A stretch of DNA of 64,000 nt from Bradyrhizobium yuanmingense (GCF_029167105.1 NZ_JARFML010000001.1:496001-560000); one strand, 5' to 3'; positions 25,419 to 36,020 are shown, counted from the first letter of the stretch. Made by a program: numbers and translations. The notes: generated by a model not told the origin, from the sequence alone.

Positions 25419-25857
25419 GAGCAGCTCAAATGGACGGAGAGTGGGGCAAGCCCTTCTCTTTACTATTCCTTTACCCTCCATCGCGCGCAATCGCGCGGCG
25501 CGGTTAACGGATTCATTTTGGCAATGTGTGTGGATGACGCATCACCCATCGTCGCCTTTTCCACTTGTCACGAACCGAGCAACGCTTTCTTAACGCTAAG
25601 GGCCGTTACTGAGGGATGAAGAGCCGACCCGCGTCCGGAGGCGGCCAAAGCGTATTTTGGCTCGAAATCCCATGGCTGCCCGACAAATTCCACTGGGAAC
25701 ACTGGGTTTGTGGCCCGGGACGGCCAGGCTCGGTAACCATGCTGGACAGGGGCTTTGTCGTGGAACCGCCGCGACGCGCAATGATTCGAGGCGTTATGGG
25801 CTTGTTCGGCCCCGATCCCGCTTGGGTATCTCGCCCGGCCGTCGGCAGGCGTCGCGC
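25419..25857. promoter_or_regulatory. Leader region of the dcw cluster
   Basis: A 439-bp gap between the divergent amidase and rsmH. No mraZ gene, the usual first gene of dcw clusters, is present. The left part is relatively AT-rich (TTAACGGATTCATTTTGGCA, a GANTC methylation site within it, and TTTCTTAACGC near 25585) and probably holds the promoters. An 81-codon frame at 25616-25861 overlaps the rsmH start by 4 bp but has weak third-position GC and no recognisable domain, so I do not call it a gene. Confidence 0.5.
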
Positions 25858-26847
25858 ATGAGTTCGGTTCCGCATATCCCGGTTCTTGGCCGCGAGGCCA
25901 TCGCGCATCTCGCCCCGCGCGAAGGCGGCGTCTATGTCGATGCCACCTTTGGCGCCGGCGGCTACAGCCGCGCGATCCTGGAGGTGCCGGGAACCCGATT
26001 GATTGCCATCGATCGGGACCGCACCGCGATTGCCGGCGGTGCCGAACTGGTCGAACGCGCCGCGGGCCGGCTGACGCTGGTCGAGGACCGCTTCTCCAAC
26101 CTTGCCGAGGTCTGCGCCGCGCATGGCGTCGATGGCGTCGACGGTGTCGTGATGGATGTCGGGGTGTCCTCGATGCAGCTCGACCAGGCCGGCCGCGGCT
26201 TCTCCTTCCGCCTCGACGGTCCGCTCGACATGCGGATGGGGCAGACAGGTCCGACCGCGGCCGACGTCGTCGCGCGCGCCTCGGAAGGCGATCTCGCCGA
26301 CATCATCTATCTGTTCGGCGAAGAGCGGCATTCGCGCCGCATCGCCCGCGCCATCGTCGCGGACCGGCAGGAAACCCCGTTCACGACCACGCGCGCGCTC
26401 GCCGATCTCGTCGGCAGGGTGGTGCGATCGAAGCCCGGCGACATTCACCCGGCGACACGGACGTTCCAGGCGCTGCGCATCTTCGTCAACGAGGAGCTCG
26501 AGGAGCTCCAGACCGCGCTCGCTGCGGCCGAGCGTGTGCTCAAGCCCGGCGGCCGCCTCGTCGTCGTCTCGTTCCATTCGCTGGAAGACCGCATCGTCAA
26601 GAATTTCCTCTCCGAGCGTTCGAAGACCGGCGGCGGATCGCGGCATCTGCCGGAAGTCGCGCAAATTGCGCCGAGCTTCCAGCTGCTGACGCGGCGGCCG
26701 GTCGTCGCCGGCGAGGACGAAGTTGCGCACAATCCGCGCGCGCGCTCGGCAAAGCTGCGCGCGGCCGAGCGCAGCTCGGCGCCGGCGCATGAGACTGATG
26801 AGGCATCGTCCTGGCCGAAGCTCGCCGACGTGATGAGGGGCGGCTAG
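25858..26847 (+). CDS. rsmH: 16S rRNA (cytosine-1402-N4)-methyltransferase
   Basis: 329 residues, the standard length. RsmH (MraW) methylates N4 of C1402 in the ribosomal P site using SAM. Family hallmarks are all present: [10 protein letters not shown] at the start, [14 protein letters not shown] (SAM loop), [64 protein letters not shown] and [16 protein letters not shown]. It starts the dcw operon here, followed by ftsL after 3 bp. The protein is cytoplasmic. Confidence 0.97.
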   Translation: MSSVPHIPVLGREAIAHLAPREGGVYVDATFGAGGYSRAILEVPGTRLIAIDRDRTAIAGGAELVERAAGRLTLVEDRFSNLAEVCAAHGVDGVDGVVMDVGVSSMQLDQAGRGFSFRLDGPLDMRMGQTGPTAADVVARASEGDLADIIYLFGEERHSRRIARAIVADRQETPFTTTRALADLVGRVVRSKPGDIHPATRTFQALRIFVNEELEELQTALAAAERVLKPGGRLVVVSFHSLEDRIVKNFLSERSKTGGGSRHLPEVAQIAPSFQLLTRRPVVAGEDEVAHNPRARSAKLRAAERSSAPAHETDEASSWPKLADVMRGG

Positions 26848-26850
26848 CAC

Positions 26851-27243
26851 ATGCGCATCATCCACCTCCTCGTCATCGGTGCGCTGATCTTCGCAGCCGC
26901 CCATGTCTACCGGATCAAGATGGACTCCACCGCGCGCACCGAGAAGGTGCTGCGGCTGCGTGCGGAGATCCGCGAGCAGCGCGATGCGATCGCGGCGCTG
27001 CGGGCCGAATGGGCCAAGCTCGATGCGCCCCACCGCCTGCAAGGCCTGTCCGACCGGCATCTGCACCTCAAGCCGGTCAACGGCACGCAATATGATTTGC
27101 TGAAGAACCTGCCGGAGCGTCCGCCCCGGATGTTCAGGCCGGGCGAGCCCGATCCGATCGGGGCCATGCTCAAGACCATCGAAGCCGCGAGCGATCCTGA
27201 TACGGTGACGGGCTCCGTGCCTCAGCCCGAGGACAAGCAATGA
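26851..27243 (+). CDS. ftsL: Cell division protein FtsL
   Basis: 130 residues: a short N-terminus, one membrane span (~residues 3-20, IIHLLVIGALIFAAAHVYRI) and a periplasmic coiled coil (~28-60, KVLRLRAEIREQRDAIAALR), then a Pro-rich tail. Sequence similarity within FtsL is low, so size, topology and position between rsmH and ftsI make the call. It is expected to bind FtsB and FtsQ and to activate FtsW-FtsI in the divisome. Its stop overlaps the ftsI start by 4 bp, so translation is coupled. Confidence 0.9.
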   Translation: MRIIHLLVIGALIFAAAHVYRIKMDSTARTEKVLRLRAEIREQRDAIAALRAEWAKLDAPHRLQGLSDRHLHLKPVNGTQYDLLKNLPERPPRMFRPGEPDPIGAMLKTIEAASDPDTVTGSVPQPEDKQ

Positions 27244-29006
27244 GCCCGGCAACGCCTGCAAAACCCATCGAAAAGCTGGCCGAAAAGTCGACCGAGCCTT
27301 GGCGGCGGCGGCTGATCCGAAGCCTGCTCTACGGGCGCAACGTCGATCGCGCCGCGAAGGCGCGCGCGCGTGTCGGCCTCGCCATGCTCGCCTTCGCTTC
27401 GGTCTATGCCCTGATCGGCGGGCGGCTCGTGATGTTCGCGATCGGCGCCGACGCCCACAGCGCGCGCCGCGCCGCGGCGCAGGAGGTGGTTGCGACCGCG
27501 CGGCCCGACATCGTCGATCGCAACGGCGCCATCCTTGCCACCGACGTCAAGGCGGCGAGCCTGTACGGCGAGCCGCGCCGCATCATCGACAAGGACGAGG
27601 CGATCGAGCTCCTGACCGCGACCATTCCCGACCTCGACGAGGCCGAGGTGCGCGAGCGTCTGAGGACGCGCAAGGGCTTCGTCTGGCTCAAGCGCGAGGT
27701 CACGGCGGCGCAGCAGCAGGCCGTCCACAAGCTCGGCATTCCCGGCATCGGCTTCCTGCGCGAGAACAAGCGTGTCTATCCGACCGGCAACGAGGTCGCG
27801 CACCTCATCGGTCTCGTCAACATCGACAACCAGGGTATCGCCGGCCTCGAGAAGTGGCTCGACAATCAGGGGCTCGCCGACCTCCACCGCGCCGGCTTTG
27901 CCACCGACCGGTTGCAGAAGCCGATCGAGCTCGCGGTCGATCTGCGGGTCGAGCATGCGCTGCGCGACGAGCTGTTGAAGGCCAAGGACAAGTTCCGCGC
28001 CAAGGCCGCCTCAGGCCTCGTTTCCAACGTCAAGACCGGCGAGATCGTAGCGATGGTGTCGCTGCCGGATTTCGATCCCAACAATCCGAAGGAAGCGCAC
28101 GACCCCGACCGCATCAACCGGCTGACCACCGGCGTCTACGAGATGGGCTCGACGTTCAAGGCGTTCACGCTGGCGATGGGGCTCGATTCCGGCAAGATCA
28201 ATCTGAACTCGATGTGGGACGCGCGCGGCAACCTGCACTACGGCAAGTTCACCATCCACGACAGCCATCCGCTCGGGCGCTTCATCAACACCAAGGAAGT
28301 GTTCACCTACTCCTCCAATATCGGCGCGGCGCGGATCGCGCTCGGCCAGGGTGTCGAGGCGCACAAGGCGTTCCTCGCCAAGATGGGCCAGATGACGCGG
28401 CTGCGTACCGAATTGCCGGAGAGCGCGGCGCCGCTGCTGCCGCGGCGCTGGAGCGAATTGAACACGGTGACCGCTGCGTTCGGCCAGGGGCTGTCGGTGG
28501 CGCCGCTCCAGGCGGTGATGGGCATCAACGCGCTGGTGAACGGCGGCCATCTGATCCCGCCGACATTCCTGAAGCGCAGCGAATCCGAAGCCATGGCGAT
28601 GGCCAAGCGCGTCATCAAGCCGGAAACCAGCGACAAGATGCGGTTCCTGATGCGGCTCAATGCCGAAGTCGGTTCGGCGAGAAAGGCGGACGTCAAGGGC
28701 TATTACGTCGGCGGCAAGACCGGCACGTCCGAGAAGGTCGTCAACGGTCGCTACGCCAAGAAGCGCGTGCTCAACTCCTTTACCGCCATCCTGCCCTGCG
28801 ACGATCCCAAATATCACGTCCTGATCATGCTGGACGAGCCGCAGGCACTGCCCGAAACGCATGGTTTCATCACCTCGGGCTGGAACACGGCGCCGACCGC
28901 CGGCAAGGTGATCGAGCGCATCGCGCCGCTTCTGGGGGTCGAGCCACGGTTTGACCTGCCGCCTGCGGAGCGCCTTATTCTTGCAGCATCCAGGACAACC
29001 CAGTAA
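27240..29006 (+). CDS. ftsI: Septal peptidoglycan transpeptidase FtsI (PBP3)
   Basis: 588 residues. One membrane span (~residues 45-65), a PBP dimer domain (RPDIVDRNGAILATDVKAAS, NEVAHLIGLVNIDNQGIAGL) and a C-terminal transpeptidase with S304-T-F-K307, S358-S-N360 and K493-T-G. It crosslinks septal peptidoglycan together with FtsW. A cationic N-terminal ~35 residues is cytoplasmic. It is translationally coupled to ftsL; murE begins 86 bp later. Confidence 0.96.
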   Translation: MSPATPAKPIEKLAEKSTEPWRRRLIRSLLYGRNVDRAAKARARVGLAMLAFASVYALIGGRLVMFAIGADAHSARRAAAQEVVATARPDIVDRNGAILATDVKAASLYGEPRRIIDKDEAIELLTATIPDLDEAEVRERLRTRKGFVWLKREVTAAQQQAVHKLGIPGIGFLRENKRVYPTGNEVAHLIGLVNIDNQGIAGLEKWLDNQGLADLHRAGFATDRLQKPIELAVDLRVEHALRDELLKAKDKFRAKAASGLVSNVKTGEIVAMVSLPDFDPNNPKEAHDPDRINRLTTGVYEMGSTFKAFTLAMGLDSGKINLNSMWDARGNLHYGKFTIHDSHPLGRFINTKEVFTYSSNIGAARIALGQGVEAHKAFLAKMGQMTRLRTELPESAAPLLPRRWSELNTVTAAFGQGLSVAPLQAVMGINALVNGGHLIPPTFLKRSESEAMAMAKRVIKPETSDKMRFLMRLNAEVGSARKADVKGYYVGGKTGTSEKVVNGRYAKKRVLNSFTAILPCDDPKYHVLIMLDEPQALPETHGFITSGWNTAPTAGKVIERIAPLLGVEPRFDLPPAERLILAASRTTQ

Positions 29007-29092
29007 TCAACCGGGTGGGCCATCGCCGCCGCTGAGTCGGGATTTTCCCCCGGCGATTCAGCTTTCCGGCAGGGCATGTCGACTGGAAGACC

Positions 29093-30565
29093 ATGAAGCT
29101 GCGCGACCTCTTGGGTCAGGACGTCAAGGGCAATGATGCCGCGATCGAGCCCGCCGCTGCGGCGCTCGAGGTGAGCGGCGTTGCGCTCGACAGCCGCGCG
29201 GTCCAGCCGGGCAATCTCTTCTTCGCGCTCGCAGGCAGCAAGACCGACGGCGCCCGCTTCGTCGATGCCGCGATTGCGGCAGGCGCGGTGGCCGTCGTCG
29301 GCGACCATGCACCGGACGCCTGCAAGGTGCCGTTCATCGCTGTCGCCAATCCACGCCGCGCGTTGGCACTTGCCGCGGCCAGATTTTTCCCGGCGCAGCC
29401 TGCGACGATCGCCGCAGTGACTGGAACCAGCGGCAAGACCTCGGTCGCCGCGTTCACGCGCCAGATCTGGGAGCGGCTCGGGTACGCCTCCGCCAGCATC
29501 GGCACCATCGGTCTCGTGTCGCAAAAGCGCACCGTCTATGGCTCGCTGACCACGCCGGATCCGATCGCGCTGCACCGGCAGCTGGACGAGATCGCGCGCG
29601 AGGGCGTCACGCATCTCGCCTTCGAGGCGTCTTCGCACGGGCTCGACCAATATCGCCTCGACGGCGTGCGCATCTCGGCCGGCGGCTTCACCAATCTCTC
29701 GCGCGACCACATGGATTACCATCCGACCGTTGCACATTATCTCGCGGCCAAGCTCCGCCTGTTCCGCGAGCTGGTGCCGCCTGATGGCGCGGCGGTGATC
29801 TCGGCCGATCATGATTGCTCGGCGGAGGCGATCGATGCGGCGATATCGCGCGGCCTGCGCGTCATGGCGGTCGGCCGCAACGGCGATGGTGCCGGCGAGG
29901 GCATCCGCCTCACGGAGGCCGTGGTCGAAGGCTTCTCGCAAAAGCTCACGGTCGAACATCGCGGCAGGGCTTACGCGATCCGGCTGCCGCTGGTCGGCGA
30001 ATTCCAGATCGAGAACGCGCTGGTGTCGGCCGGCCTTGCCATCGGCACCGGCAGCGATGCTGAAAACGTGTTTGCAAGCCTCGAACATCTCGAAGGCGCC
30101 AAGGGCCGGCTCGAGCGCGTCGGCGAGCGCAACGGCGCGCCGATCTTCGTCGATTATGCGCACAAGCCCGATGCGCTCGCGAAGGCGCTGCAGGCGCTGC
30201 GGCCTTATGCGAAGCGCAGGCTGGTCGTCGTGTTCGGCGCCGGCGGCGACCGCGATGCCGGCAAGCGTCCGATCATGGGCGAGATCGCGGCGGAGAACGC
30301 CGACGCCGTCATCGTCACCGACGACAATCCGCGCAGCGAGAAGCCGGAAGCGATCCGCGCCGCGATCCTCGCCGCCGCCAAGGGCGCGCGTGAGATCGGC
30401 GACCGCGCCGAGGCGATCCGCGCCGCGATCGAGGACTTGCAGGAGGGCGATGCGCTGCTCATCGCCGGCAAGGGCCACGAGACCGGGCAGATCGTCGGCG
30501 GCGAGGTGCTGCCTTTCAGTGATCACGAGGCGGTCGCCGCCGCACTAGCGTCGAGGGTTGCATGA
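29093..30565 (+). CDS. murE: UDP-MurNAc-L-Ala-D-Glu:meso-DAP ligase MurE
   Basis: 490 residues, normal for MurE. It adds meso-diaminopimelate to UDP-MurNAc-L-Ala-D-Glu with ATP in the cytoplasm. Mur-ligase features: VALDSRAVQPGNLFFAL (UDP-substrate domain), P-loop TGTSGKTS (110-117), FTNLSRDHMDYH, and DDNPRSE (D410-E416), the motif that selects meso-DAP over lysine. The final GKGHETGQ is also typical. The stop overlaps the murF start by 4 bp. Confidence 0.97.
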   Translation: MKLRDLLGQDVKGNDAAIEPAAAALEVSGVALDSRAVQPGNLFFALAGSKTDGARFVDAAIAAGAVAVVGDHAPDACKVPFIAVANPRRALALAAARFFPAQPATIAAVTGTSGKTSVAAFTRQIWERLGYASASIGTIGLVSQKRTVYGSLTTPDPIALHRQLDEIAREGVTHLAFEASSHGLDQYRLDGVRISAGGFTNLSRDHMDYHPTVAHYLAAKLRLFRELVPPDGAAVISADHDCSAEAIDAAISRGLRVMAVGRNGDGAGEGIRLTEAVVEGFSQKLTVEHRGRAYAIRLPLVGEFQIENALVSAGLAIGTGSDAENVFASLEHLEGAKGRLERVGERNGAPIFVDYAHKPDALAKALQALRPYAKRRLVVVFGAGGDRDAGKRPIMGEIAAENADAVIVTDDNPRSEKPEAIRAAILAAAKGAREIGDRAEAIRAAIEDLQEGDALLIAGKGHETGQIVGGEVLPFSDHEAVAAALASRVA

Positions 30566-31944
30566 GCGGGCCAATATGGACGGTTGCCGAGGTCGCGCGC
30601 GCGCTGGGCGTCGCCGGATCGTTCCCGGATACGGCAATCGATTTCGTCACGCAGGACAGCCGGCTGGTGAAGCCGGGCAGCCTGTTCGTCGCCCTCAGCG
30701 GCACGCCGAGCGGCGGCTTCGTCTCGGCTTTCGCCAGCGCGCGCGACGGCTGGGAGTTCGCCGACAAGGCGGAAGCCGCAGGCGCAGTGGCGATGATCGT
30801 GCCGCACCAGATCGCGGGCATCCGCATCCCCCAGATCGTGGTCAAGGACACGCTGATCGACGGCCTCTGGGGCCTCGCGCGCGCCGCACGCGCGCGCTTC
30901 AACGGCCCGGTGATCGGGCTCACCGGCAGCGCCGGCAAGACCAGCACCAAGGAATTCATCGCCGCCTATCCGAACGCCTATGCCAGCCCCTCGAGCTTCA
31001 ACAATTTCTGGGGCGTGCCGCTGACGCTGTGCAATGCCAGGCGGGACGCCAGCCTCTGGGTCGTCGAGATGGGCATGAACCAGAAGGGCGAGATCGCCCG
31101 TCTCAGCGAGCTGACGCAGCCGACCGTCGCGCTCGTCGTCAACGTCCAGCCGGTGCATCTTGAAAAGCTCGGCTCGCTCGAAGCCATCCGGCGCGAGAAG
31201 GTATCGGTCGCGCTCGGACTGCCCGAGAACGGCGTGCTGGTGCTGCCCGCCGGAATCAAGGCTTCCGAGTGGAAGGGCAAGGTCGTGCGCTTCGGCGGCG
31301 AGCATGCCGAGGTGCACGAGGTCGCGCACGCGCCGCACGGCGAGAGCTGGCAGGTCGTGGCCGCGATCGGCAAGAAGGAGATCGCCTTCAGCCTCACCCC
31401 TGGCGCGCCGCACCGGGTGCACAATGCGCTGGCCGCGCTCGCCGCCGTTCACGCCGCGCATCTCGACGTCGCGACGCTCGCGATCAAGCTCGACCGCGTC
31501 GGCATCATGACCGGCCGCGGCGTCGAGCAGGCGGTCGGCGACGTCACCGTGATCGACGACAGCTTCAACGGCAATCCGGCCAGCGTGGCCGCGGCGCTGC
31601 AAAGCCTGCAGGCGCGCAACATGAGCGGCGGCCGCCGCATCGCGATTCTCGGCGACATGCTCGAGCTCGGCGCGGACGCAACGAGCTATCACACCGGCCT
31701 TGCCAGCCACCTCGACGGCATCGACGGCGTCTATTGCGTCGGGCCGCTGATGCGCCACCTGTTCGACGCATTGCCCTCGGGCAAGGGTCTCGGCTGGCAC
31801 GACGATCCCGCCACGCTGAAGCCGGACGAGGTCGCAAAGCTGCTGAAGGCAGGCGACGTCGTGGTTGTCAAGGGCAGCAAGAAGATGTTCTGGGTCAACA
31901 AGTTTGTGCCGGGGCTGGTGGCCGCCTTGCAGGCAAAGGCGTAA
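30562..31944 (+). CDS. murF: UDP-MurNAc-tripeptide:D-Ala-D-Ala ligase MurF
   Basis: 460 residues. It adds D-Ala-D-Ala to the UDP-MurNAc tripeptide, the last cytoplasmic step of the stem peptide. P-loop GLTGSAGKTSTKEF, central ligase motif VVEMGMNQKGEIARLSEL, and IDDSFNGNPASVAAAL in the C-terminal domain are all standard. It is coupled to murE by an ATGA overlap. A 136-bp gap follows before mraY. Confidence 0.97.
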   Translation: MSGPIWTVAEVARALGVAGSFPDTAIDFVTQDSRLVKPGSLFVALSGTPSGGFVSAFASARDGWEFADKAEAAGAVAMIVPHQIAGIRIPQIVVKDTLIDGLWGLARAARARFNGPVIGLTGSAGKTSTKEFIAAYPNAYASPSSFNNFWGVPLTLCNARRDASLWVVEMGMNQKGEIARLSELTQPTVALVVNVQPVHLEKLGSLEAIRREKVSVALGLPENGVLVLPAGIKASEWKGKVVRFGGEHAEVHEVAHAPHGESWQVVAAIGKKEIAFSLTPGAPHRVHNALAALAAVHAAHLDVATLAIKLDRVGIMTGRGVEQAVGDVTVIDDSFNGNPASVAAALQSLQARNMSGGRRIAILGDMLELGADATSYHTGLASHLDGIDGVYCVGPLMRHLFDALPSGKGLGWHDDPATLKPDEVAKLLKAGDVVVVKGSKKMFWVNKFVPGLVAALQAKA

Positions 31945-32080
31945 ACTGCTTGGAAGGCGCCGTTCCCGAATCCCACCCTCTGCGGCGGGAGCCGTCCGTT
32001 TCCCGAGACGCGCGGCCGTGACGAACCAGCGAACGCGCATGAGGCACCTGGACGTGCAATGGCGCCATAGGACCGTCTGA

Positions 32081-33184
32081 ATGTTTTACTGGCTGATCGA
32101 GCTTTCCAACACATTTCCGGGCTTCGGTGCCTTTCGCACCTTCCTGAACGTCTTCCGCTACATCACCTTCCGCACCGGCGGCGCCATCGTCACCGGCGCG
32201 CTGTTCGTGTTCCTGTTCGGCCCCTGGATCATCGATCACTTGCGCATTCGTCAGGGCAAGGGCCAGCCGATCCGCACCGACGGTCCGCAATCGCATCTTT
32301 CCAAGAAGGGCACGCCCACGATGGGCGGGCTGATGATCCTGTCCGGGCTCACGGTCGGCACCGTGCTGTGGGCCAATCCGCTCAACCCCTATGTCTGGAT
32401 CGTGCTGGCGGTGACGCTCGGCTTCGGCTTCGTCGGCTTCTATGACGATTACCTCAAGGTGACCAAGCAGACCACGACCGGGTTCGGCGGCAAGCTGCGC
32501 CTGCTGATCGAAGCCGTGATCGCGCTGGTCGCTTGCTATGCGCTGGTGCGGCTCAACCGCGACCCCGCCTCGACCGCGCTGACGATTCCCTTCCTGAAGG
32601 ATACCGTGCTGCATTTCGGCTGGTTCTTCGTTGTCTTCGGCGCCTTCGTCATCGTCGGCGCCGGCAATGCGGTGAACCTCACCGACGGCCTCGACGGTCT
32701 CGCCATCGTGCCGGTGATGATCGCCACCGCGAGCTTCGCGATGATCGCCTATCTCACCGGCAATCTGGTGTTCGCCGACTACCTCCAGATCAAATATGTC
32801 GCCGGCACCGGCGAGCTCGCGGTGCTCTGCGGCGCGCTGCTCGGCGCCGGGCTCGGCTTCCTCTGGTTCAACGCGCCGCCGGCCTCGATCTTCATGGGCG
32901 ACACCGGCTCGCTCGCGCTCGGCGGCATGCTCGGCGCGATCGCGGTCGCGGTGAAGCACGAGATCGTGCTCGCCGTGATCGGCGGATTGTTCGTGCTCGA
33001 GGCGGTTTCGGTCATCGTTCAGGTCGTGTCCTTTAAGCTCACCGGCAAGCGCGTGTTCGCGATGGCGCCGATCCACCATCACTTCGAGCAGAAGGGCTGG
33101 ACCGAGCCGCAGATCGTGATCCGATTCTGGATCATCTCGGTGATGCTGGCGCTCGCCGGCCTCTCGACGCTGAAGCTGCGGTGA
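32081..33184 (+). CDS. mraY: Phospho-MurNAc-pentapeptide translocase MraY
   Basis: 367 residues with about 10 membrane spans. It transfers phospho-MurNAc-pentapeptide to undecaprenyl phosphate to make lipid I. Active-site motifs are intact: [19 protein letters not shown] (Asp pair), [25 protein letters not shown] and the HHHFEQKGW loop (APIHHHFE). An integral inner-membrane enzyme in the normal dcw place after murF. Confidence 0.97.
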   Translation: MFYWLIELSNTFPGFGAFRTFLNVFRYITFRTGGAIVTGALFVFLFGPWIIDHLRIRQGKGQPIRTDGPQSHLSKKGTPTMGGLMILSGLTVGTVLWANPLNPYVWIVLAVTLGFGFVGFYDDYLKVTKQTTTGFGGKLRLLIEAVIALVACYALVRLNRDPASTALTIPFLKDTVLHFGWFFVVFGAFVIVGAGNAVNLTDGLDGLAIVPVMIATASFAMIAYLTGNLVFADYLQIKYVAGTGELAVLCGALLGAGLGFLWFNAPPASIFMGDTGSLALGGMLGAIAVAVKHEIVLAVIGGLFVLEAVSVIVQVVSFKLTGKRVFAMAPIHHHFEQKGWTEPQIVIRFWIISVMLALAGLSTLKLR

Positions 33185-33210
33185 TGGTGGTCGCGGCGAT
33201 TCAAGTTTGC

Positions 33211-33290
33211 CGTCATTCCGGGGCGACGCGCCAGCGTCGAACCGGAATCTCGAGATTCCGGGTTCTCGCTTCGCGAGCCCCGGAATGACG
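33211..33290. repeat. Palindromic intergenic repeat, family A, inside the dcw cluster
   Basis: CGTCATTCCGGGGCGACG to CGAGCCCCGGAATGACG, with inner AACCGGAATCTCGAGATTCCGG. It separates mraY from murD and ends 11 bp before the murD start, taking up most of the gap. Confidence 0.85.
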
Positions 33291-33301
33291 GAGAAGAAAT
33301 C

Positions 33302-34699
33302 ATGATCCCGATTACGTCCTTCGCCGGCAAGACGGTCGCGGTGTTCGGCCTCGGCGGCTCCGGGCTCGCCTCCTGCCATGCGTTGAAGGCCGGCGGCGCC
33401 GAGGTGATCGCCGCCGACGACAATGCCGAGAACGTCGCCAAGGCCGCGCAGGCCGGCTTCATCACCGCTGATTTACGCTCTGTGTCGTGGGCCAATTTTG
33501 CCGCGCTCGTGCTCGCGCCCGGCGTACCGCTCACCCATCCGGTGCCGCACTGGAGCGTGCTGAAAGCGCGCGAGGCAGGGGTCGAGGTGATCGGCGACAT
33601 CGAGCTGTTCTGCCGCGAGCGGCGCCGCCATGCGCCGGATGCCCCGTTCGTCGCCATCACCGGCACCAACGGCAAGTCGACCACCACGGCGCTGATTGCC
33701 CATCTGACCAAGGTCGCCGGCTACGACACCCAAATGGGCGGCAATATCGGCACCGCGATCCTGTCGCTGGAGCCGCCGCGCATGGGCCGCGTCCACGTCA
33801 TCGAGATGTCGTCCTACCAGATCGACCTGACGCCCTCGCTCGATCCCTCCGTCGGCATCCTGCTCAATGTCAGCGAGGATCACATCGACCGTCACGGCAC
33901 GATCGAGCACTACGCCGCGGTGAAGGAGCGCCTCGTTGCCGGCGTGCAAGGCGGCGGCACCTCGATCGTCGGCGTCGATGACGGCTATTGCCGCGATATC
34001 GCCGACCGGCTCGACCGCGCCGGCAAGAACGTGGTGCGCATCTCGGTCAAGAACCCGCTCGCGTCGGGCATTTACGTCGAGCACGGCACCATCGTGCGCG
34101 CCGCGGGCGGCGCCCGCAGCGAGGTCGCCGCCCTCGGCGGCATCGGCTCGCTGCGCGGCCAGCACAACGCGCAGAACGCGGCCTGCGCGGCTGCTGCCGC
34201 GCTCGCCATGGGCATCAGCCAGGACGTGCTGCAGAACGGCCTGCGCAGCTTTCCGGGCCTTGCCCATCGCATGGAGCAGGTCGGGCGCCGGGGCAACGTG
34301 CTGTTCGTCAACGACTCCAAGGGCACCAACGCGGATGCCACCGCGCACGCGCTGTCGTCGTTTTCGGAGATCTTCTGGATCGCTGGCGGCAAGCCGAAGG
34401 CGGGCGGCATTACGAGCCTCACCGGCTTCTTTCCCCGGATCCGCAAGGCCTATCTGATCGGCGAGGCCGCGCAGGAGTTTTCGGGCACGCTCGGAACGGT
34501 CCAGCACGAGATCAGCCAGACCCTCGACGTTGCGGTCGAGCACGCCGCGCGCGATGCGGAAGCGTCGGGCCTCACTGATGCCGTCGTGCTGCTGTCGCCG
34601 GCCTGCGCCTCGTTCGACCAGTACCGTAATTTCGAGATCCGCGGCACCAAGTTCCGCGAACTGGTGCAGGCGCTGCCGGGTGTGCAGCCGGTGGTGTGA
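33302..34699 (+). CDS. murD: UDP-MurNAc-L-Ala:D-Glu ligase MurD
   Basis: 465 residues. It adds D-glutamate to UDP-MurNAc-L-Ala in the cytoplasm. N-terminal [19 protein letters not shown]-loop [51 protein letters not shown] and [12 protein letters not shown] follow the family order. C-terminal domain ends with [20 protein letters not shown]. It starts after a family A repeat, which supplies no separate promoter that I can see. Confidence 0.97.
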   Translation: MIPITSFAGKTVAVFGLGGSGLASCHALKAGGAEVIAADDNAENVAKAAQAGFITADLRSVSWANFAALVLAPGVPLTHPVPHWSVLKAREAGVEVIGDIELFCRERRRHAPDAPFVAITGTNGKSTTTALIAHLTKVAGYDTQMGGNIGTAILSLEPPRMGRVHVIEMSSYQIDLTPSLDPSVGILLNVSEDHIDRHGTIEHYAAVKERLVAGVQGGGTSIVGVDDGYCRDIADRLDRAGKNVVRISVKNPLASGIYVEHGTIVRAAGGARSEVAALGGIGSLRGQHNAQNAACAAAAALAMGISQDVLQNGLRSFPGLAHRMEQVGRRGNVLFVNDSKGTNADATAHALSSFSEIFWIAGGKPKAGGITSLTGFFPRIRKAYLIGEAAQEFSGTLGTVQHEISQTLDVAVEHAARDAEASGLTDAVVLLSPACASFDQYRNFEIRGTKFRELVQALPGVQPVV

Positions 34700-34704
34700 G
34701 CTGC

Positions 34705-34782
34705 GTAGGACGGGTGGAGCGAAGCGAAACCCATCGTTCTCGCGGTCTATTGATGGGTTTCGCTTCGCTCTACCCATCCTAC
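34705..34782. repeat. Palindromic intergenic repeat, family D, inside the dcw cluster
   Basis: GTAGGACGGGTGGAGCGAAG and its inverted half CTTCGCTCTACCCATCCTAC, with inner arms GAAACCCATC and GATGGGTTTC. It lies between murD and ftsW, in a 167-bp gap, and resembles the copy at 9896. Confidence 0.8.
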
Positions 34783-34866
34783 AACTCCAAACATCCGCAC
34801 TTCCTTAACCCTGCGGTAACCAACCTCGGCGACCAATGAACGACCTCTGTCCGAAAGCGGCCGCCC

Positions 34867-36018
34867 ATGCTCTCCCGTGAAGAACGCACCCCCTTTTCCG
34901 AGTGGTGGTGGACCGTCGACAAGCCGCTGATGGGCGCCATCCTGGGGCTGATGCTGACCGGCGTGATCCTGTCGCTGGCGGCGAGCCCCCCGGTTGCGAC
35001 CCGCATCGGGCTCGATGCCTTCCATTTCTTCAGCCGCCACGTGCTGTTCCTGGTGCCGTCCTGCATCGTGCTGCTCGGGGTGTCCTTCCTGTCGCCGCGC
35101 GCGATCCGCCGCTCGGCGCTGATCATCTTCGCGGCGAGCATCGTCCTGATCGTGCTAACGCTCGCCATCGGCCCCGAGGTGAAGGGGTCGCGACGCTGGA
35201 TCACGCTGCTGGGCGTCAACATCCAGGCCTCCGAGATCGCAAAGCCGTCCTTCGTCGTGATCGCGGCCTGGCTGTTCGCGGAATCGACCAGGCGCCCGGA
35301 GATGCCGGCGACCTCGATGGCGGTGGTGCTGCTCCTGATGCTGGTCGCGCTGTTGGTGATGGAGCCGGATTTCGGCCAGACCATGCTGGTCCTGATGGTG
35401 TGGGGCTCGCTGTTCTTCATCGCGGGCATGCGGATGATCTGGGTGTTCGGCCTCGCGGGTCTCGGCGCGGCCGGCCTGTTCAGCGCCTATCTGTTCGTTC
35501 CGCACGTCGCGGGGCGCATCAAGCGCTTCATGAACCCGGCCTCCGGCGACACCTTCCAGGTCGATACCGCCATGGAGGCTTTCTACAACGGCGGCTGGTT
35601 CGGGCTCGGACCGGGCGAGGGTATTGCCAAGCGCAGCCTGCCGGACAGCCACACCGACTTCGTCTTCGCGGTCGCGGGCGAAGAGTTCGGCATCATCCTG
35701 TGCCTTGCGATGCTGGCGCTGTTCGCCTTCGTCGTCATGCGCACGCTGTCGCGCGCCTATGCCAACGAGGACATGTTCTCGCGCTTTGCGGCCTCTGGGC
35801 TCGCGATCCTGTTCGGTGTGCAGGCGGCGATCAACATGTCGGTGAACCTGCAGCTCATCCCCGCCAAGGGCATGACGCTGCCCTTCATCTCCTATGGCGG
35901 CTCCTCGATGGTCTCGCTCGCCTATGGTGTCGGCATGATGCTGGCGCTGACGCGGCTGCGCCCGCGCACCGAGGTCGAGGCGAGCGGCCACGCCGAGGCG
36001 ATGCGCAGTTACGCCTGA
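34867..36018 (+). CDS. ftsW: Lipid II polymerase FtsW (SEDS family)
   Basis: 383 residues with about 10 membrane spans. SEDS glycosyltransferase that polymerises septal glycan with FtsI. Family signatures include GSRRWITLLGVNIQASEIAK, the MEPDFGQTMLVLMVWG segment, GLGPGEGIAKRSLPDSHTDF (catalytic Asp region) and VAGEEFGIILC, then NMSVNLQLIPAKGMTLPFIS with YGGSS. The length and order fit FtsW in the dcw cluster, not RodA. Confidence 0.96.
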   Translation: MLSREERTPFSEWWWTVDKPLMGAILGLMLTGVILSLAASPPVATRIGLDAFHFFSRHVLFLVPSCIVLLGVSFLSPRAIRRSALIIFAASIVLIVLTLAIGPEVKGSRRWITLLGVNIQASEIAKPSFVVIAAWLFAESTRRPEMPATSMAVVLLLMLVALLVMEPDFGQTMLVLMVWGSLFFIAGMRMIWVFGLAGLGAAGLFSAYLFVPHVAGRIKRFMNPASGDTFQVDTAMEAFYNGGWFGLGPGEGIAKRSLPDSHTDFVFAVAGEEFGIILCLAMLALFAFVVMRTLSRAYANEDMFSRFAASGLAILFGVQAAINMSVNLQLIPAKGMTLPFISYGGSSMVSLAYGVGMMLALTRLRPRTEVEASGHAEAMRSYA

Positions 36019-36020
36019 GC

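Noticed and set aside
25694-25715. TGGGA and TGGGT near each other upstream of rsmH, like MraZ boxes
   Set aside because: MraZ sites are TGGGN units repeated every 10 bp, three or more times. Here only two fit, 9 bp apart, and no mraZ gene is present.
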